A stretch of 56,348 nt of DNA from contig NZ_AEPF01000011.1 in the NCBI RefSeq assembly GCF_000193735.1, positions 1 to 56,348 of the forward strand, written 5' to 3'. Position numbers and translations under genes: made by a program. This document shows positions 16,508 through 24,698 of this stretch, piece after piece. The DNA is from Neisseria sicca 4320 (GTDB taxonomy: Bacteria; Pseudomonadota; Gammaproteobacteria; Burkholderiales; Neisseriaceae). How positions within the stretch are numbered: the first letter of the stretch is position 1; each line of letters starts with the position of its first letter. The notes beneath the pieces are model-generated. The model searched no databases. It had not been told where the DNA came from and saw only the letters and a program-made list of their open reading frames with translations.

Positions 16508-17149
16508 ATGTCCGATTTCCGTCAAGATTTCCTCAAGTTTGCGCTGGCGCAGAATGTATTGAAATTCGGTGAATTCACGACCAAGGCAGGCCGTCAGTCG
16601 CCTTATTTTTTCAACGCCGGACTGTTTAACGACGGCGCATCGACGCTGCAACTGGCGAAGTTTTATGCGCAGGCGATTATCGAGAGCGGCGTAAAATTCG
16701 ACATGCTGTTCGGCCCTGCTTACAAAGGCATTATTTTGGCGGCGGCAACTGCGATGATGCTGGCTGAAAAAGGCGTGAACGTGCCGTTTGCCTACAACCG
16801 CAAAGAAGCGAAAGACCACGGAGAAGGCGGCGTATTGGTCGGTGCGCCGCTCAAAGGCCGAGTTTTGATTATCGACGACGTGATTTCTGCGGGAACATCT
16901 GTGCGCGAATCGGTCAAACTGATTAAAGCGGAAGGTGCGACCCCCGCCGCCGTCGCCATCGCACTCGACCGCATGGAAAAAGGTACGGGTGAATTGTCTG
17001 CCGTTCAGGAAGTGGAAAAACAATACGGCCTGCCCGTCGTTGCCATTGCCAATCTGAACGACTTGTTCACTCTCCTGCAAAACAACGCAGAATTCGGCGG
17101 CTTCCTCGAGCCGGTCAGAGCCTACCGCGAACGCTACGGCGTCGCCTAA
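16508..17149 (+). CDS. pyrE: Orotate phosphoribosyltransferase
   Basis: A 213-residue type I phosphoribosyltransferase that joins orotate to PRPP to form OMP in pyrimidine synthesis. The PRPP-binding motif VLIIDDVISAGTSV is at residues 119-132, and the catalytic-loop region AYNRKEAKDHGEGG at 95-108. The length is standard. GAAAGAAG precedes the ATG. The Correia element ending 18 bases upstream probably contributes the promoter. Confidence 0.96.
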   Translation: MSDFRQDFLKFALAQNVLKFGEFTTKAGRQSPYFFNAGLFNDGASTLQLAKFYAQAIIESGVKFDMLFGPAYKGIILAAATAMMLAEKGVNVPFAYNRKEAKDHGEGGVLVGAPLKGRVLIIDDVISAGTSVRESVKLIKAEGATPAAVAIALDRMEKGTGELSAVQEVEKQYGLPVVAIANLNDLFTLLQNNAEFGGFLEPVRAYRERYGVA

Positions 17150-17164
17150 AATACGATAAACAAA

Positions 17165-17204
17165 AGGTCGTCTGAAAACGGACAATCCCTTTTTCAGACG
17201 ACCC
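17165..17204. terminator. DUS-pair terminator after pyrE
   Basis: AGGTCGTCTGAA (17165-17176) and TTCAGACGACC plus C (17193-17204) form the stem. Confidence 0.8.
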
Positions 17205-17261
17205 ACCCCAATCAAACACACATTAAAACAACACATTCCACACTTTACACGGAAAACCCCT

Positions 17262-17747
17262 ATGCCCGCCTGTATATGCCCACACTGCAAAACCTCACTT
17301 TGGGTCAAAGACACCCAGCTCAACGTCGCACAAGGCTTTGTCGTCTGCAATAAATGCGAAGGTCTGTTCAAAGCCAAAGACAGCCTGGCGCCGTCTTCCG
17401 CTCCCGCCAATCCCGACACGCTGCCCAACGCCGTTACCGACGTCCGCCTCGTACACGACATGGGCGGCAACATCCGCAACCGCAAACAACTCTCCCGCCA
17501 CGAAATCGCCAGCCTGCTCGACAGCGCCGAACGCGCCAAAAAAGCCAAAGAAGAGGCGGCACGGCGCACCGAAGAGGAAAAGCGACGGGCAGAAGAAGAA
17601 AAACGGCGGACTGAAGAGTTCCAAGCCCTGATGGCGGCTGCCGCTGCCAAACCCGCCAAATCCGAAGAAGGCTTCAACTGGACGCTGGCGGTACTGGTCG
17701 CGCTGACCGTCCTCATCATGCAGCTTTTCTATCTGGTCTTGCTATGA
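17262..17747 (+). CDS. Zinc-ribbon membrane protein with coiled coil
   Basis: A 161-residue protein in three parts. The N-terminal zinc ribbon has CPHC (6-9) and CNKC (29-32), like the MJ0042/DUF3426 class. A highly charged helical segment of Lys/Glu/Arg repeats (about 90-125) follows. A single C-terminal membrane segment (about 143-161) comes last. It is probably tail-anchored with its ribbon in the cytoplasm. Function unknown. Its stop overlaps the argA start by four bases (ATGA), so the two are co-translated; whether they are functionally linked is unclear. Confidence 0.8.
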   Translation: MPACICPHCKTSLWVKDTQLNVAQGFVVCNKCEGLFKAKDSLAPSSAPANPDTLPNAVTDVRLVHDMGGNIRNRKQLSRHEIASLLDSAERAKKAKEEAARRTEEEKRRAEEEKRRTEEFQALMAAAAAKPAKSEEGFNWTLAVLVALTVLIMQLFYLVLL

Positions 17748-19054
17748 ACACATCTCCGGGTTTTGTTGCCGATTTTCGCGAAGCCGCGCCCTATATCCAC
17801 TACCTGCGCGGCAAAACACTGGTTATCGGCATCACCGACAGCCTGCTCGAAGGCGACACCCTGAACCGGCTCGCCGCCGATTTCCACCTGCTCGCCGGCT
17901 TGGGCGTGCGGCTCGTATTGGTACACGGCACGCGCCATTTCCTCAACCGCCTCGCCGCCGACAGACAATTCGTTCCGCAATACCATCGCAACCGCCGCAT
18001 TACCGACGACGCCACCCTGCGCGACGCCAAGCAGGCGGTCGGCATGATACGCAGCGACATCGAAGCCGCCCTGTGCAGCAGCGCATCCGCCCCCTTGCGC
18101 AACAAACCGATTCCCACCGCTTCGGGCAATTTCCTCACCGCCCGTCCGCTCGGCGTCATTGACGGCATAGACATGGGCTACACCGGCATCGTCCGCAAAA
18201 CCGACACCGACTCCATCAACCGCCGCCTTGACGACGACGCCATTGTCCTTATCAGTCCGCTCGGACACTCCTACGGCGGCAAAACCTTCAACCTCAGCAT
18301 GAGCGAAGCCGCCGAAGCCGTCGCCGTCGCCCTTCAAGCCGAAAAACTCGTGTACCTGACCGAAGAAGCCGGCATTTGCAACGCCGACGGCGTCCTCATG
18401 TCCACCCTGTCCTCAGGCGAAGTCCGCAACCTGATAGAAACCGCACACAACGTCCCCGTGCGCCTGCTCCAAGCCGCCGTCAACGCCGTCGAAAACGGCG
18501 TCAGCCGCGTTCAAATCCTCAGCGGGCGCGAAGACGGCGGACTTTTACGCGAACTCTTTACCCGCGAAGGCTGCGGTACCGCCATCGCCCGCGATGCCTT
18601 CGTCTCCATCCGCCAGGCCCACAGCCGCGACATCCCGCACATCATCGCCCTGATACGCCCGCTTGAAGAACAAGGCATCCTGTTGCACCGCAGCCGCGAA
18701 TATCTCGAAAACCACATCTCCGGTTTCTCCGTCCTCGAACACGACCGCAATATCTACGGCTGCGTCGCCCTCAAAACTTTCGACGATCCCGAAATCGGCG
18801 AACTAGCCTGCCTCGTCGTCTCCCCCGAAGCCCGTGACGGCGGCTACGGCGAAATGCTGCTCGACCACCTCTTCCAAAAAGCCCGCGCCATGGACATCCG
18901 CCGCCTGTTCGCCCTCTCCACCCGCACAGGCGAATGGTTTGCCGAACGCGGTTTTCAGACGACCTCTCTCGACGCATTGCCCGAAGAACGCCGCCGCGAC
19001 TACCTTGCCAACGGCCGTAATTCGCAAGTGTTCGTCCGAAATATTGAATCTTGA
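17744..19054 (+). CDS. argA: Amino-acid N-acetyltransferase (N-acetylglutamate synthase)
   Basis: A 436-residue ArgA catalysing acetyl-CoA + glutamate to N-acetylglutamate, the first step of arginine synthesis. The N-terminal amino-acid-kinase-like domain (about 1-285) holds LVLVHGTRHFLNRL and the arginine-sensing region. The C-terminal GNAT domain (about 290-436) contains VSPEARDGGYGEMLLDHL, the acetyl-CoA-binding motif. Two-domain ArgA of this length is normal in Neisseria and gamma-proteobacteria. An uptake sequence at 18954-18965 is embedded in frame and encodes FQTT. It overlaps the upstream zinc-ribbon gene. Confidence 0.95.
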   Translation: MNTSPGFVADFREAAPYIHYLRGKTLVIGITDSLLEGDTLNRLAADFHLLAGLGVRLVLVHGTRHFLNRLAADRQFVPQYHRNRRITDDATLRDAKQAVGMIRSDIEAALCSSASAPLRNKPIPTASGNFLTARPLGVIDGIDMGYTGIVRKTDTDSINRRLDDDAIVLISPLGHSYGGKTFNLSMSEAAEAVAVALQAEKLVYLTEEAGICNADGVLMSTLSSGEVRNLIETAHNVPVRLLQAAVNAVENGVSRVQILSGREDGGLLRELFTREGCGTAIARDAFVSIRQAHSRDIPHIIALIRPLEEQGILLHRSREYLENHISGFSVLEHDRNIYGCVALKTFDDPEIGELACLVVSPEARDGGYGEMLLDHLFQKARAMDIRRLFALSTRTGEWFAERGFQTTSLDALPEERRRDYLANGRNSQVFVRNIES

Positions 19055-19369
19055 TGCAACACGTTTTGCGCCTCCCGTTCATCCGACCTCGCGGTCGAAC
19101 CCATCATTCAGATTTAGCTTGTTCACTGTTAAATATTATATTCGGACAGAGGCTGACAACTTGCCGATTCCGGATAAACCTGCCCAACCCATTGCCGTTT
19201 CCGGGCGGGTGGAAGGAGTGGAAAGTCAAGAATCAAAATAATATCCCCATACAGTCTTTTTAAAAAAGGTCGTCTGAAAACACGGCATATATTTTCACCG
19301 AGCAACGACTTTATCGGGAAATACGAACTTGCTGATCATCCCGTTTATGTATATGATAACGAACACCGT
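19055..19369. other. Intergenic region between argA and tRNA-Thr
   Basis: It contains a single uptake sequence at 19267-19278. A 70-codon open frame crosses it but has no ribosome binding site or recognisable product, so I do not call a gene. The tRNA promoter presumably lies in 19300-19365. Confidence 0.5.
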
Positions 19370-19445
19370 GCCGGTGTAGCTCAGTCGGTAGAGCAGCGCA
19401 TTCGTAACGCGAAGGTCGGGGGTTCGATTCCCTTCTCCGGCACCA
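19370..19445 (+). tRNA. tRNA-Thr (anticodon CGU)
   Basis: A 76-base cloverleaf with encoded CCA end. The anticodon CGT is at 19403-19405 in the loop ATTCGTAAC; the D-loop is AGCTCAGTCGGTAGAGC and the T-arm GGGGGTTCGATTCCCTT. The acceptor stem GCCGGTG pairs with CTCCGGC with one T-T mismatch at position 6-67. It closely resembles E. coli thrW. Confidence 0.95.
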
Positions 19446-19458
19446 TATTGCTTAAAGA

Positions 19459-19503
19459 GAGGTCGTCTGAAAACTTGGTTTTTGTGTTTTCAGACGACCT
19501 TTT
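19459..19503. terminator. DUS-pair terminator between tRNA-Thr and the KAP gene
   Basis: AGGTCGTCTGAA (19460-19471) and TTCAGACGACCT (19489-19500) form a bidirectional stem with T residues on the plus side. Confidence 0.85.
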
Positions 19504-20976
19504 TTATTGCGGTGTTTGTTCAAGGCTGAGGACTTCGAAGGTTTCTTTTAGGATATAAAGAACGCTATCTATTCCTAGAGGAAAAATTTCTTCATTCTTA
19601 AAAAAATATTTATTTATAAGGTCTTCCCATGATTCTGGATTATGAAGGTTATCAGAGTTAAAATGTGTATCCATTTGGCTATTTAGAATGAGCATCATAG
19701 CAATTACATTTGTACTTGTATGAATACCACCTGAAATATTTTTCGGAATATTTGCTAAAGACTGAATATTAAACAATCGAGCAAAATCTTTGGCATCAGT
19801 ACGATTTTTATTTATATTCTCCCTTAAACTCGGATAGAAGCAGAAAATAAATACCCCCGTAATACGCAGCAGTATATATTGCCACATTTCCCGACTATCT
19901 AATCCTCCTCTACTCAAAGAATGGTATATCTCTAAAAATCGGACTAATCGTTCCGTTTCCCTAAGTGATATATCGTTTCGTTCTATCATATCGCTGATAA
20001 AATTTATTGTTACATTGTGTTCTTCATCAATTAAGCCTCGTAGCTCACTAGCCATATGACTGGTTCGTATCAACTGTTTGAAATATTCAACTGAAACTAA
20101 AGCCCATCCTCCCCAAGAACGAACCGAAACCTTGTCAGGCAAGGCAAAGCTGTACTTCAAAAATTTATCTAAATATTTTTGTGCATCCACTTCCACCCCA
20201 TACCGATGATTAATCGCCGCGCGCAGTTGTTTGGTGTTCGTCACCAGCACGACTTTGACGTTTTCGACATCAAAGATATGCTTGATAACCTCCAGCATAT
20301 CGACGGCGTAATCGGGGCGGCAGCGGTCGAGTTCGTCGATAAACAGGATTATCGGTTTCTCCGCTGCCAATTCTTTCAAGCAGGCTTTGAGCGTTTCCAG
20401 ATTTTTTTCTGCTTCGATTTGCTCTTTCAACAAGGCTTCGACGGTTGCATCGATGGTGTAGCTGGCGATTGTGGCAGCAGCATCGGTTACGGTTTCGGCC
20501 AAACTGTCTGCATCTTGGCCGTCATTTATTATCTGTTGTAATCCTTCTGCCAAATCGTCTGTATTTTGCTTTAGAACATGACCAACCGCTGCCTTAGCAA
20601 CGGTTTTCATCACGAATCCTGCGGCTTTCGCGACTTTCCTCGTAATATTTTTGCGCTGTTCAGACGGCTGCTCTCCAATATCTTCAGGCGTACAGGTTTT
20701 GATGATTTCGGCAAGCAATGCCAGCAGAGACTCTCCGCTGTGGTCTGAACGGAAGGCGTCAATATAGACGGGCTGGTAATTGGGATGTTGCTGCTGCATA
20801 AGCCGAATCAGTTTTTGGCAAAATTCGGTTTTGCCCGTTCCCCAGCCACCGTCGATAACCATGGGGGAAAGGTCGATGGGCGAAGTAAGCAGCCTGATGA
20901 TGTTTTCGGCTATCGGCTTACGCTTGAATTCGTCTTGTGTATCGAAAGTGGGTTTTTCTAAAGTTTGGGTTTCCAT
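19504..20976 (-). CDS. KAP-family P-loop NTPase
   Basis: A 490-residue protein of the KAP NTPase family. Walker A is GGWGTGKT (43-50), and Walker B is IILFIDELDRCRPDY (about 225-240), whose DELDRCRPDYAV segment is diagnostic of KAP. Unlike many KAP proteins I see no clear pair of membrane helices inserted in the core. ATG 20976 is chosen because AAAGGGATG lies just upstream; an ATG seven codons earlier would include that site. The first two thirds have typical Neisseria composition, whereas roughly 19510-20170, the C-terminal part, is very AT-rich. KAP NTPases occur in phage-defence and membrane-associated systems, but function here is unknown. Confidence 0.85.
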   Translation of the reverse strand: METQTLEKPTFDTQDEFKRKPIAENIIRLLTSPIDLSPMVIDGGWGTGKTEFCQKLIRLMQQQHPNYQPVYIDAFRSDHSGESLLALLAEIIKTCTPEDIGEQPSEQRKNITRKVAKAAGFVMKTVAKAAVGHVLKQNTDDLAEGLQQIINDGQDADSLAETVTDAAATIASYTIDATVEALLKEQIEAEKNLETLKACLKELAAEKPIILFIDELDRCRPDYAVDMLEVIKHIFDVENVKVVLVTNTKQLRAAINHRYGVEVDAQKYLDKFLKYSFALPDKVSVRSWGGWALVSVEYFKQLIRTSHMASELRGLIDEEHNVTINFISDMIERNDISLRETERLVRFLEIYHSLSRGGLDSREMWQYILLRITGVFIFCFYPSLRENINKNRTDAKDFARLFNIQSLANIPKNISGGIHTSTNVIAMMLILNSQMDTHFNSDNLHNPESWEDLINKYFFKNEEIFPLGIDSVLYILKETFEVLSLEQTPQ

Positions 20977-21016
20977 GTCATCCCTTTGTTTAATCATAAA
21001 TTCAAGTAAGAATACC

Positions 21017-21129
21017 TATGCTGTCATTCCCGCGCAGGCGGGAATCCAGACCTTAGCCATTCAGAAATGTTTAGAGATTACCGTAATTTTAAACTTCTGG
21101 ATTCCCGCCTGCGCGGGAATGACAGCATA
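21017..21129. repeat. dRS3-bounded intergenic mosaic element (NIME)
   Basis: Two dRS3 units, ATTCCCGCGCAGGCGGGAAT (21026-21045) and ATTCCCGCCTGCGCGGGAAT (21101-21120), flank about 55 bases of spacer. The outer arms TATGCTGTC and GACAGCATA extend the inverted repeat. This matches neisserial intergenic mosaic elements, which are targets for recombination and for filamentous prophage insertion at dRS3. Confidence 0.9.
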
Positions 21130-21171
21130 AGTATGTCTTGGTTTAATCATATGGATATGTTCTGATATTTA

Positions 21172-21214
21172 AAAGGCCGTCTGAAACCTGATTCTTGGTT
21201 TTCAGACGACCTTT
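21172..21214. terminator. Mixed-dialect DUS-pair terminator after mnmG
   Basis: The left arm is AGGCCGTCTGAA (21174-21185), the AG-DUS dialect, while the right arm is TTCAGACGACCT (21201-21212), the mucDUS dialect. One mismatched pair results. Confidence 0.8.
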
Positions 21215-21242
21215 CCACATTTTGCACCATCGGCAGACAAGC

Positions 21243-23129
21243 CTACTTCGCCCCCTTAAACCCGCGCTTCAAATGCACCATCAGCAATGCCACAGCCGCA
21301 GGGGTTACGCCGGAAATGCGGCTGGCCTGCCCCACGGTTTCGGGTTTGTGCTGGTTGAGCTTTTGCTGCACTTCGGCGGATAAGCCTTTGACTTTACTGT
21401 AATCGATGTCGTCGGGCAGCTTTAAGGTTTCGATGTCGCGGCGGCTGTCGATTTCTTCGTTTTGGCGGTCGATATAGCCTTGGTATTTGACTTGGATTTC
21501 GACTTGTTCGATGACTTCGGCGGAGAGGTTTTCAGACGACCTTGCGCCTTCGAGCGTCATCAGTGCGGCGTAGTCGAGGTTCGGGCGGCGCAGGAGGTCG
21601 TGCAGGTTGGCTTCGCGGCTGAGTTTTTGTCCGAACACGCGGATTTGTTCGTCTTCGGCGAGTTTTTGCGGCGTGTACCACGTTGTTTTCAAACGCTGGA
21701 TTTCGCGTTCGATGGCTTCGCGTTTTTCGTTGAACATGCGCCATTGCGCTTCACCCACCAAGCCGATTTTGTGGCCGTCTTCGGTCAGGCGCATGTCGGC
21801 GTTGTCTTCGCGCAGTTGCAGGCGGTATTCGGCGCGGCTGGTGAACATGCGGTAGGGTTCATTCACACCTTTGGTGATGAGGTCGTCCACCAATACGCCG
21901 AGGTAGGCTTGTTCGCGGCGCAGCAGGAGCGGGTCTTGTTCGCGGACGTATTGCACGGCGTTTGCGCCTGCGAGCAGGCCTTGTGCGGCGGCTTCTTCGT
22001 AGCCGGTCGTGCCGTTGATTTGTCCGGCGAAGAAGAGGCCTTGGATGGTTTTGGTTTCGAGGCTGGCTTTGAGGTTGCGCGGGTCGAAGTAGTCGTATTC
22101 GATGGCGTAGCCGGGGCGCAGGATATGGGCGTTTTCAAGGCCTTTCATGCTGCGCACGAGCGCGATTTGGATGTCGAACGGCAGGCTGGTGGAGATGCCG
22201 TTGGGGTAGTATTCGTTGGTGGTCAGGCCTTCGGGTTCGAGGAAAATCTGGTGGCTGTCTTTGTCGGCGAAGCGGTTGATTTTGTCTTCGATGGACGGAC
22301 AATAGCGCGGGCCGACGCCTTCGATTTTGCCTGTGAACATGGGGCTGCGGTCAAAACCGCTGCGGATAATGTCGTGGGTTTGCAGGTTGGTATGCGTAAT
22401 CCAGCAGGACACTTGGCGCGGGTGCATTTCGGCGTTGCCGCGCACGGAGAAGACGGGCACGGGCGTGTCGCCGGGCTGTTCGGTGAGTTGGGAGAAATCA
22501 ATCGTGCGGCCGTCGATGCGCGGCGGCGTGCCGGTTTTCAGACGATCTTGCGGCAGGTTTAACTCGCGCAAACGTCCGCCGAGCGATTTGGCGGCGGGAT
22601 CGCCGGCGCGGCCGCCTTCGTAGTTTTCCAAACCGATGTGGATTTTGCCGGACAAAAACGTGCCTGCGGTCAGCACGACGGCGCGGGCTTTAAATTCCAC
22701 GCCCATCGCGGTGATTACGCCTGAAATGCGGTCGCCGTCGAGCGTTACATCGTCAACCGACTGCTGGAAGAGGTCGAGGTTTTCTTGGTTTTCCAGCATT
22801 TCGCGGATGGCGGCTTTATACAGGATGCGGTCCGCCTGTGCGCGCGTGGCACGCACCGCCGCGCCTTTGCTGGCGTTCAGGCGGCGGAACTGGATGCCGG
22901 ATTTGTCGGTCGCCAACGCCATCGCGCCGCCGAGCGCGTCGAGTTCGCGTACTAAATGTCCTTTGCCGATGCCGCCGATGGAGGGGTTGCACGACATTTG
23001 TCCGAGCGTTTCGATGTTGTGTGTGAGCAAAAGCGTCTGCGCGCCCATGCGTGCGGCGGCAAGCGCGGCTTCCGTGCCTGCGTGGCCGCCGCCGACGACG
23101 ATGACGTCGTAGGTTTTGGGGTAAATCAT
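21243..23129 (-). CDS. mnmG: tRNA uridine 5-carboxymethylaminomethyl modification enzyme MnmG (GidA)
   Basis: A 628-residue FAD protein that with MnmE installs the cmnm5 group on U34 of several tRNAs. The dinucleotide fold is DVIVVGGGHAGTEAALAAAR (8-27). The family signatures CNPSIGGIGKGHLVRE and RYCPSIEDKINRF are intact, and a GidA C-terminal helical domain closes the protein. I chose MIYPKTYD at 23129, the N-terminus I recall for neisserial MnmG; a TTG six codons upstream has no ribosome binding site. An uptake sequence lies within the gene near 21533. Confidence 0.96.
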   Translation of the reverse strand: MIYPKTYDVIVVGGGHAGTEAALAAARMGAQTLLLTHNIETLGQMSCNPSIGGIGKGHLVRELDALGGAMALATDKSGIQFRRLNASKGAAVRATRAQADRILYKAAIREMLENQENLDLFQQSVDDVTLDGDRISGVITAMGVEFKARAVVLTAGTFLSGKIHIGLENYEGGRAGDPAAKSLGGRLRELNLPQDRLKTGTPPRIDGRTIDFSQLTEQPGDTPVPVFSVRGNAEMHPRQVSCWITHTNLQTHDIIRSGFDRSPMFTGKIEGVGPRYCPSIEDKINRFADKDSHQIFLEPEGLTTNEYYPNGISTSLPFDIQIALVRSMKGLENAHILRPGYAIEYDYFDPRNLKASLETKTIQGLFFAGQINGTTGYEEAAAQGLLAGANAVQYVREQDPLLLRREQAYLGVLVDDLITKGVNEPYRMFTSRAEYRLQLREDNADMRLTEDGHKIGLVGEAQWRMFNEKREAIEREIQRLKTTWYTPQKLAEDEQIRVFGQKLSREANLHDLLRRPNLDYAALMTLEGARSSENLSAEVIEQVEIQVKYQGYIDRQNEEIDSRRDIETLKLPDDIDYSKVKGLSAEVQQKLNQHKPETVGQASRISGVTPAAVALLMVHLKRGFKGAK

Positions 23130-23160
23130 GTGGGTCATGTGTTTCAACGTGCCTAATGGT

Positions 23161-23198
23161 TTCAGACGACCTCTTTTCTCTGACGGAGGTCGTCTGAA
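23161..23198. repeat. Inverted DUS pair upstream of mnmG
   Basis: TTCAGACGACCT (23161-23172) and AGGTCGTCTGAA (23187-23198) form a hairpin in the upstream region of mnmG, where no gene ends. It would lie in the mRNA leader if the promoter is further upstream. Confidence 0.8.
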
Positions 23199-23482
23199 AA
23201 TATAATGAATTCAAAAATAAACGTGGAATTGTACGCTTTTTCGGGGGGATTTGACAGGTGGAAAGGGGCTTGCGGGTACGGGATGGGAAAAAGGTCGTCT
23301 GAAAATCCGGCTTCACCGAAATGAAAACGGATAAAACGGGTTTGACCAAATCTCAAATCCACAGTTTTTTAGAAGAATTTAGATGAATTTTGCAGGCCAC
23401 GAATGCGTTACGTTGCCGCATGCAATCTTTGGATTTCCGACCATCCGTTACCATACATAGGGGAGAGGATATTGAGAAAAAA
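23199..23482. other. Intergenic region between mnmG and pyrH
   Basis: About 280 bases with a single uptake sequence at 23292-23303 and no credible gene. The mnmG promoter is expected here. Confidence 0.6.
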
Positions 23483-23526
23483 GAAGGTCGTCTGAAAACC
23501 AAGTTTCGGTTTTTCAGACGACCTTT
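23483..23526. terminator. DUS-pair terminator after pyrH
   Basis: AGGTCGTCTGAA (23485-23496) and TTCAGACGACCT (23513-23524) form a stem about 40 bases past the pyrH stop codon. Confidence 0.85.
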
Positions 23527-23565
23527 TGCTTGATCAAATCACTTCAATGCATTGCCCGATGTAAA

Positions 23566-24285
23566 TCAGCAATGAACCAGCGTGCCTTCGTCTTCGCCAG
23601 TAACGACGCGTTTGAGCGAGCCTTGTTTGGCGATGCCGAAGACGACGATGTTGAGTTTGCGTTCGCGGCAGAGGGCGAAGGCGGTCGCGTCCATGACTTT
23701 GAGGTTTTTGTTCAAGGCTTCGTCAAAGGTGATGGTTTCGTAGCGCGTGGCGGACGGGTCTTTTTTCGGGTCTGCGGTATAAACGCCGTCCACGTTGGTG
23801 GCTTTGAGCATGACGTCGCAGTTCATTTCGGCTCCGCGCAGGGCGGCGGCGGTGTCGGTGGTGAAGAAGGGGTTGCCCGTACCGGCGGCGAAGATGACGA
23901 CTTTGCCTTCTTCAAGGTATTGGATGGCTTTGGGGCGGGCGTAGGTTTCGGCGATTTGCTGCATGGAAAGCGCGGATTGTACGCGCGCTTTGATGCCGAG
24001 GGTTTCGAAGGCATCTTTGAGGGCGAGTGCGTTCATGACGGTCGCCATCATGCCCATGTAGTCGGCGGTGGCGCGGTCCATGCTGCCTGCTTGGGCGGAT
24101 ACGCCGCGGAAGATGTTGCCGCCGCCGACGACGATGCCGACTTGTACGCCCATTTTGACGACTTCGGCAATTTCACCGACGGTTTGGACGATGGTGTCGT
24201 GGTTGATGCCGAAAGGGTCGGAACCCATCAGGGATTCGCCGGAGAGTTTCAGTAATACGCGTTTGTATTTGATTTGCTGTGTCAT
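23566..24285 (-). CDS. pyrH: Uridylate kinase
   Basis: A 239-residue hexameric UMP kinase of the amino-acid-kinase fold, phosphorylating UMP to UDP. The N-terminal LLKLSGESLMG (12-22) binds phosphate, and GGGNIFRG and AGTGNPFFTTDTAA are the nucleotide and substrate loops. CAAGG precedes the ATG. It follows rpsB and tsf in the usual rpsB-tsf-pyrH order, but a terminator and a Correia element separate it from tsf, so it is probably transcribed on its own. frr, the usual next gene, is not in this window. Confidence 0.96.
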   Translation of the reverse strand: MTQQIKYKRVLLKLSGESLMGSDPFGINHDTIVQTVGEIAEVVKMGVQVGIVVGGGNIFRGVSAQAGSMDRATADYMGMMATVMNALALKDAFETLGIKARVQSALSMQQIAETYARPKAIQYLEEGKVVIFAAGTGNPFFTTDTAAALRGAEMNCDVMLKATNVDGVYTADPKKDPSATRYETITFDEALNKNLKVMDATAFALCRERKLNIVVFGIAKQGSLKRVVTGEDEGTLVHC

Positions 24286-24498
24286 GGGATACCTTGCTTT
24301 CTTTAGGTGGATAGCGCCGATTATTCAGAGCGAACTGACCATTCGTTCCAAATGTTCAGTTCATCCTGTGGCGCTGCTTCAATTTGGGGAAAGGGCGTTT
24401 GATTTTTCAGACGACCTTTCGGGATGTTTGGCTGACAGGGTAACGCGTTTTCCGTGGGTATATGGGTTTGGATAAATTATTATGTATTGATGATGAAA
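24286..24498. other. Region between pyrH and the Correia element
   Basis: It contains one uptake sequence (TTCAGACGACCT, 24406-24417) and no credible gene; the pyrH promoter should lie here. Confidence 0.55.
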
Positions 24499-24605
24499 TA
24501 TAGTGGATTAACTTTAAATCAGGACAAGGCGACGAAGCCGCAGACAGTACAGATAGTACGGCAAGGCGAGGCAACGCCGTACTGGTTTAAAGTTAATCCA
24601 CTATA
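24499..24605. mobile_element. Correia element between tsf and pyrH
   Basis: A 107-bp CREE with intact inverted ends TATAGTGGATTAA and TTAATCCACTATA. It splits the conserved rpsB-tsf-pyrH cluster. Confidence 0.93.
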
Positions 24606-24642
24606 TTTTCTTTTCGACAGTATTTTAAACAGTGTAGCTCTC

Positions 24643-24684
24643 AAAAAAAAGCACCCTGATTCGTTTGGAATCCAGGTGCTTTCT
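24643..24684 (-). terminator. Rho-independent terminator after tsf
   Basis: Read on the minus strand, AAGCACCTGGATTC and GAATCAGGGTGCTT form a long stem followed by eight T. It lies 15 bases past the tsf stop codon. Confidence 0.92.
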
Positions 24685-24698
24685 TTTTCATCTCTGCC

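Noticed and set aside
16379..17719. A 446-codon minus-strand frame opposite pyrE and the zinc-ribbon gene
   Set aside because: It spans a Correia element and two clear genes on the other strand, and has low-complexity Arg/Ser content.
19370..21129. Integrative element using tRNA-Thr as attachment site for the KAP gene
   Set aside because: No repeat of the tRNA 3' end is seen on the far side and there is no integrase gene, so insertion at the tRNA is not supported.
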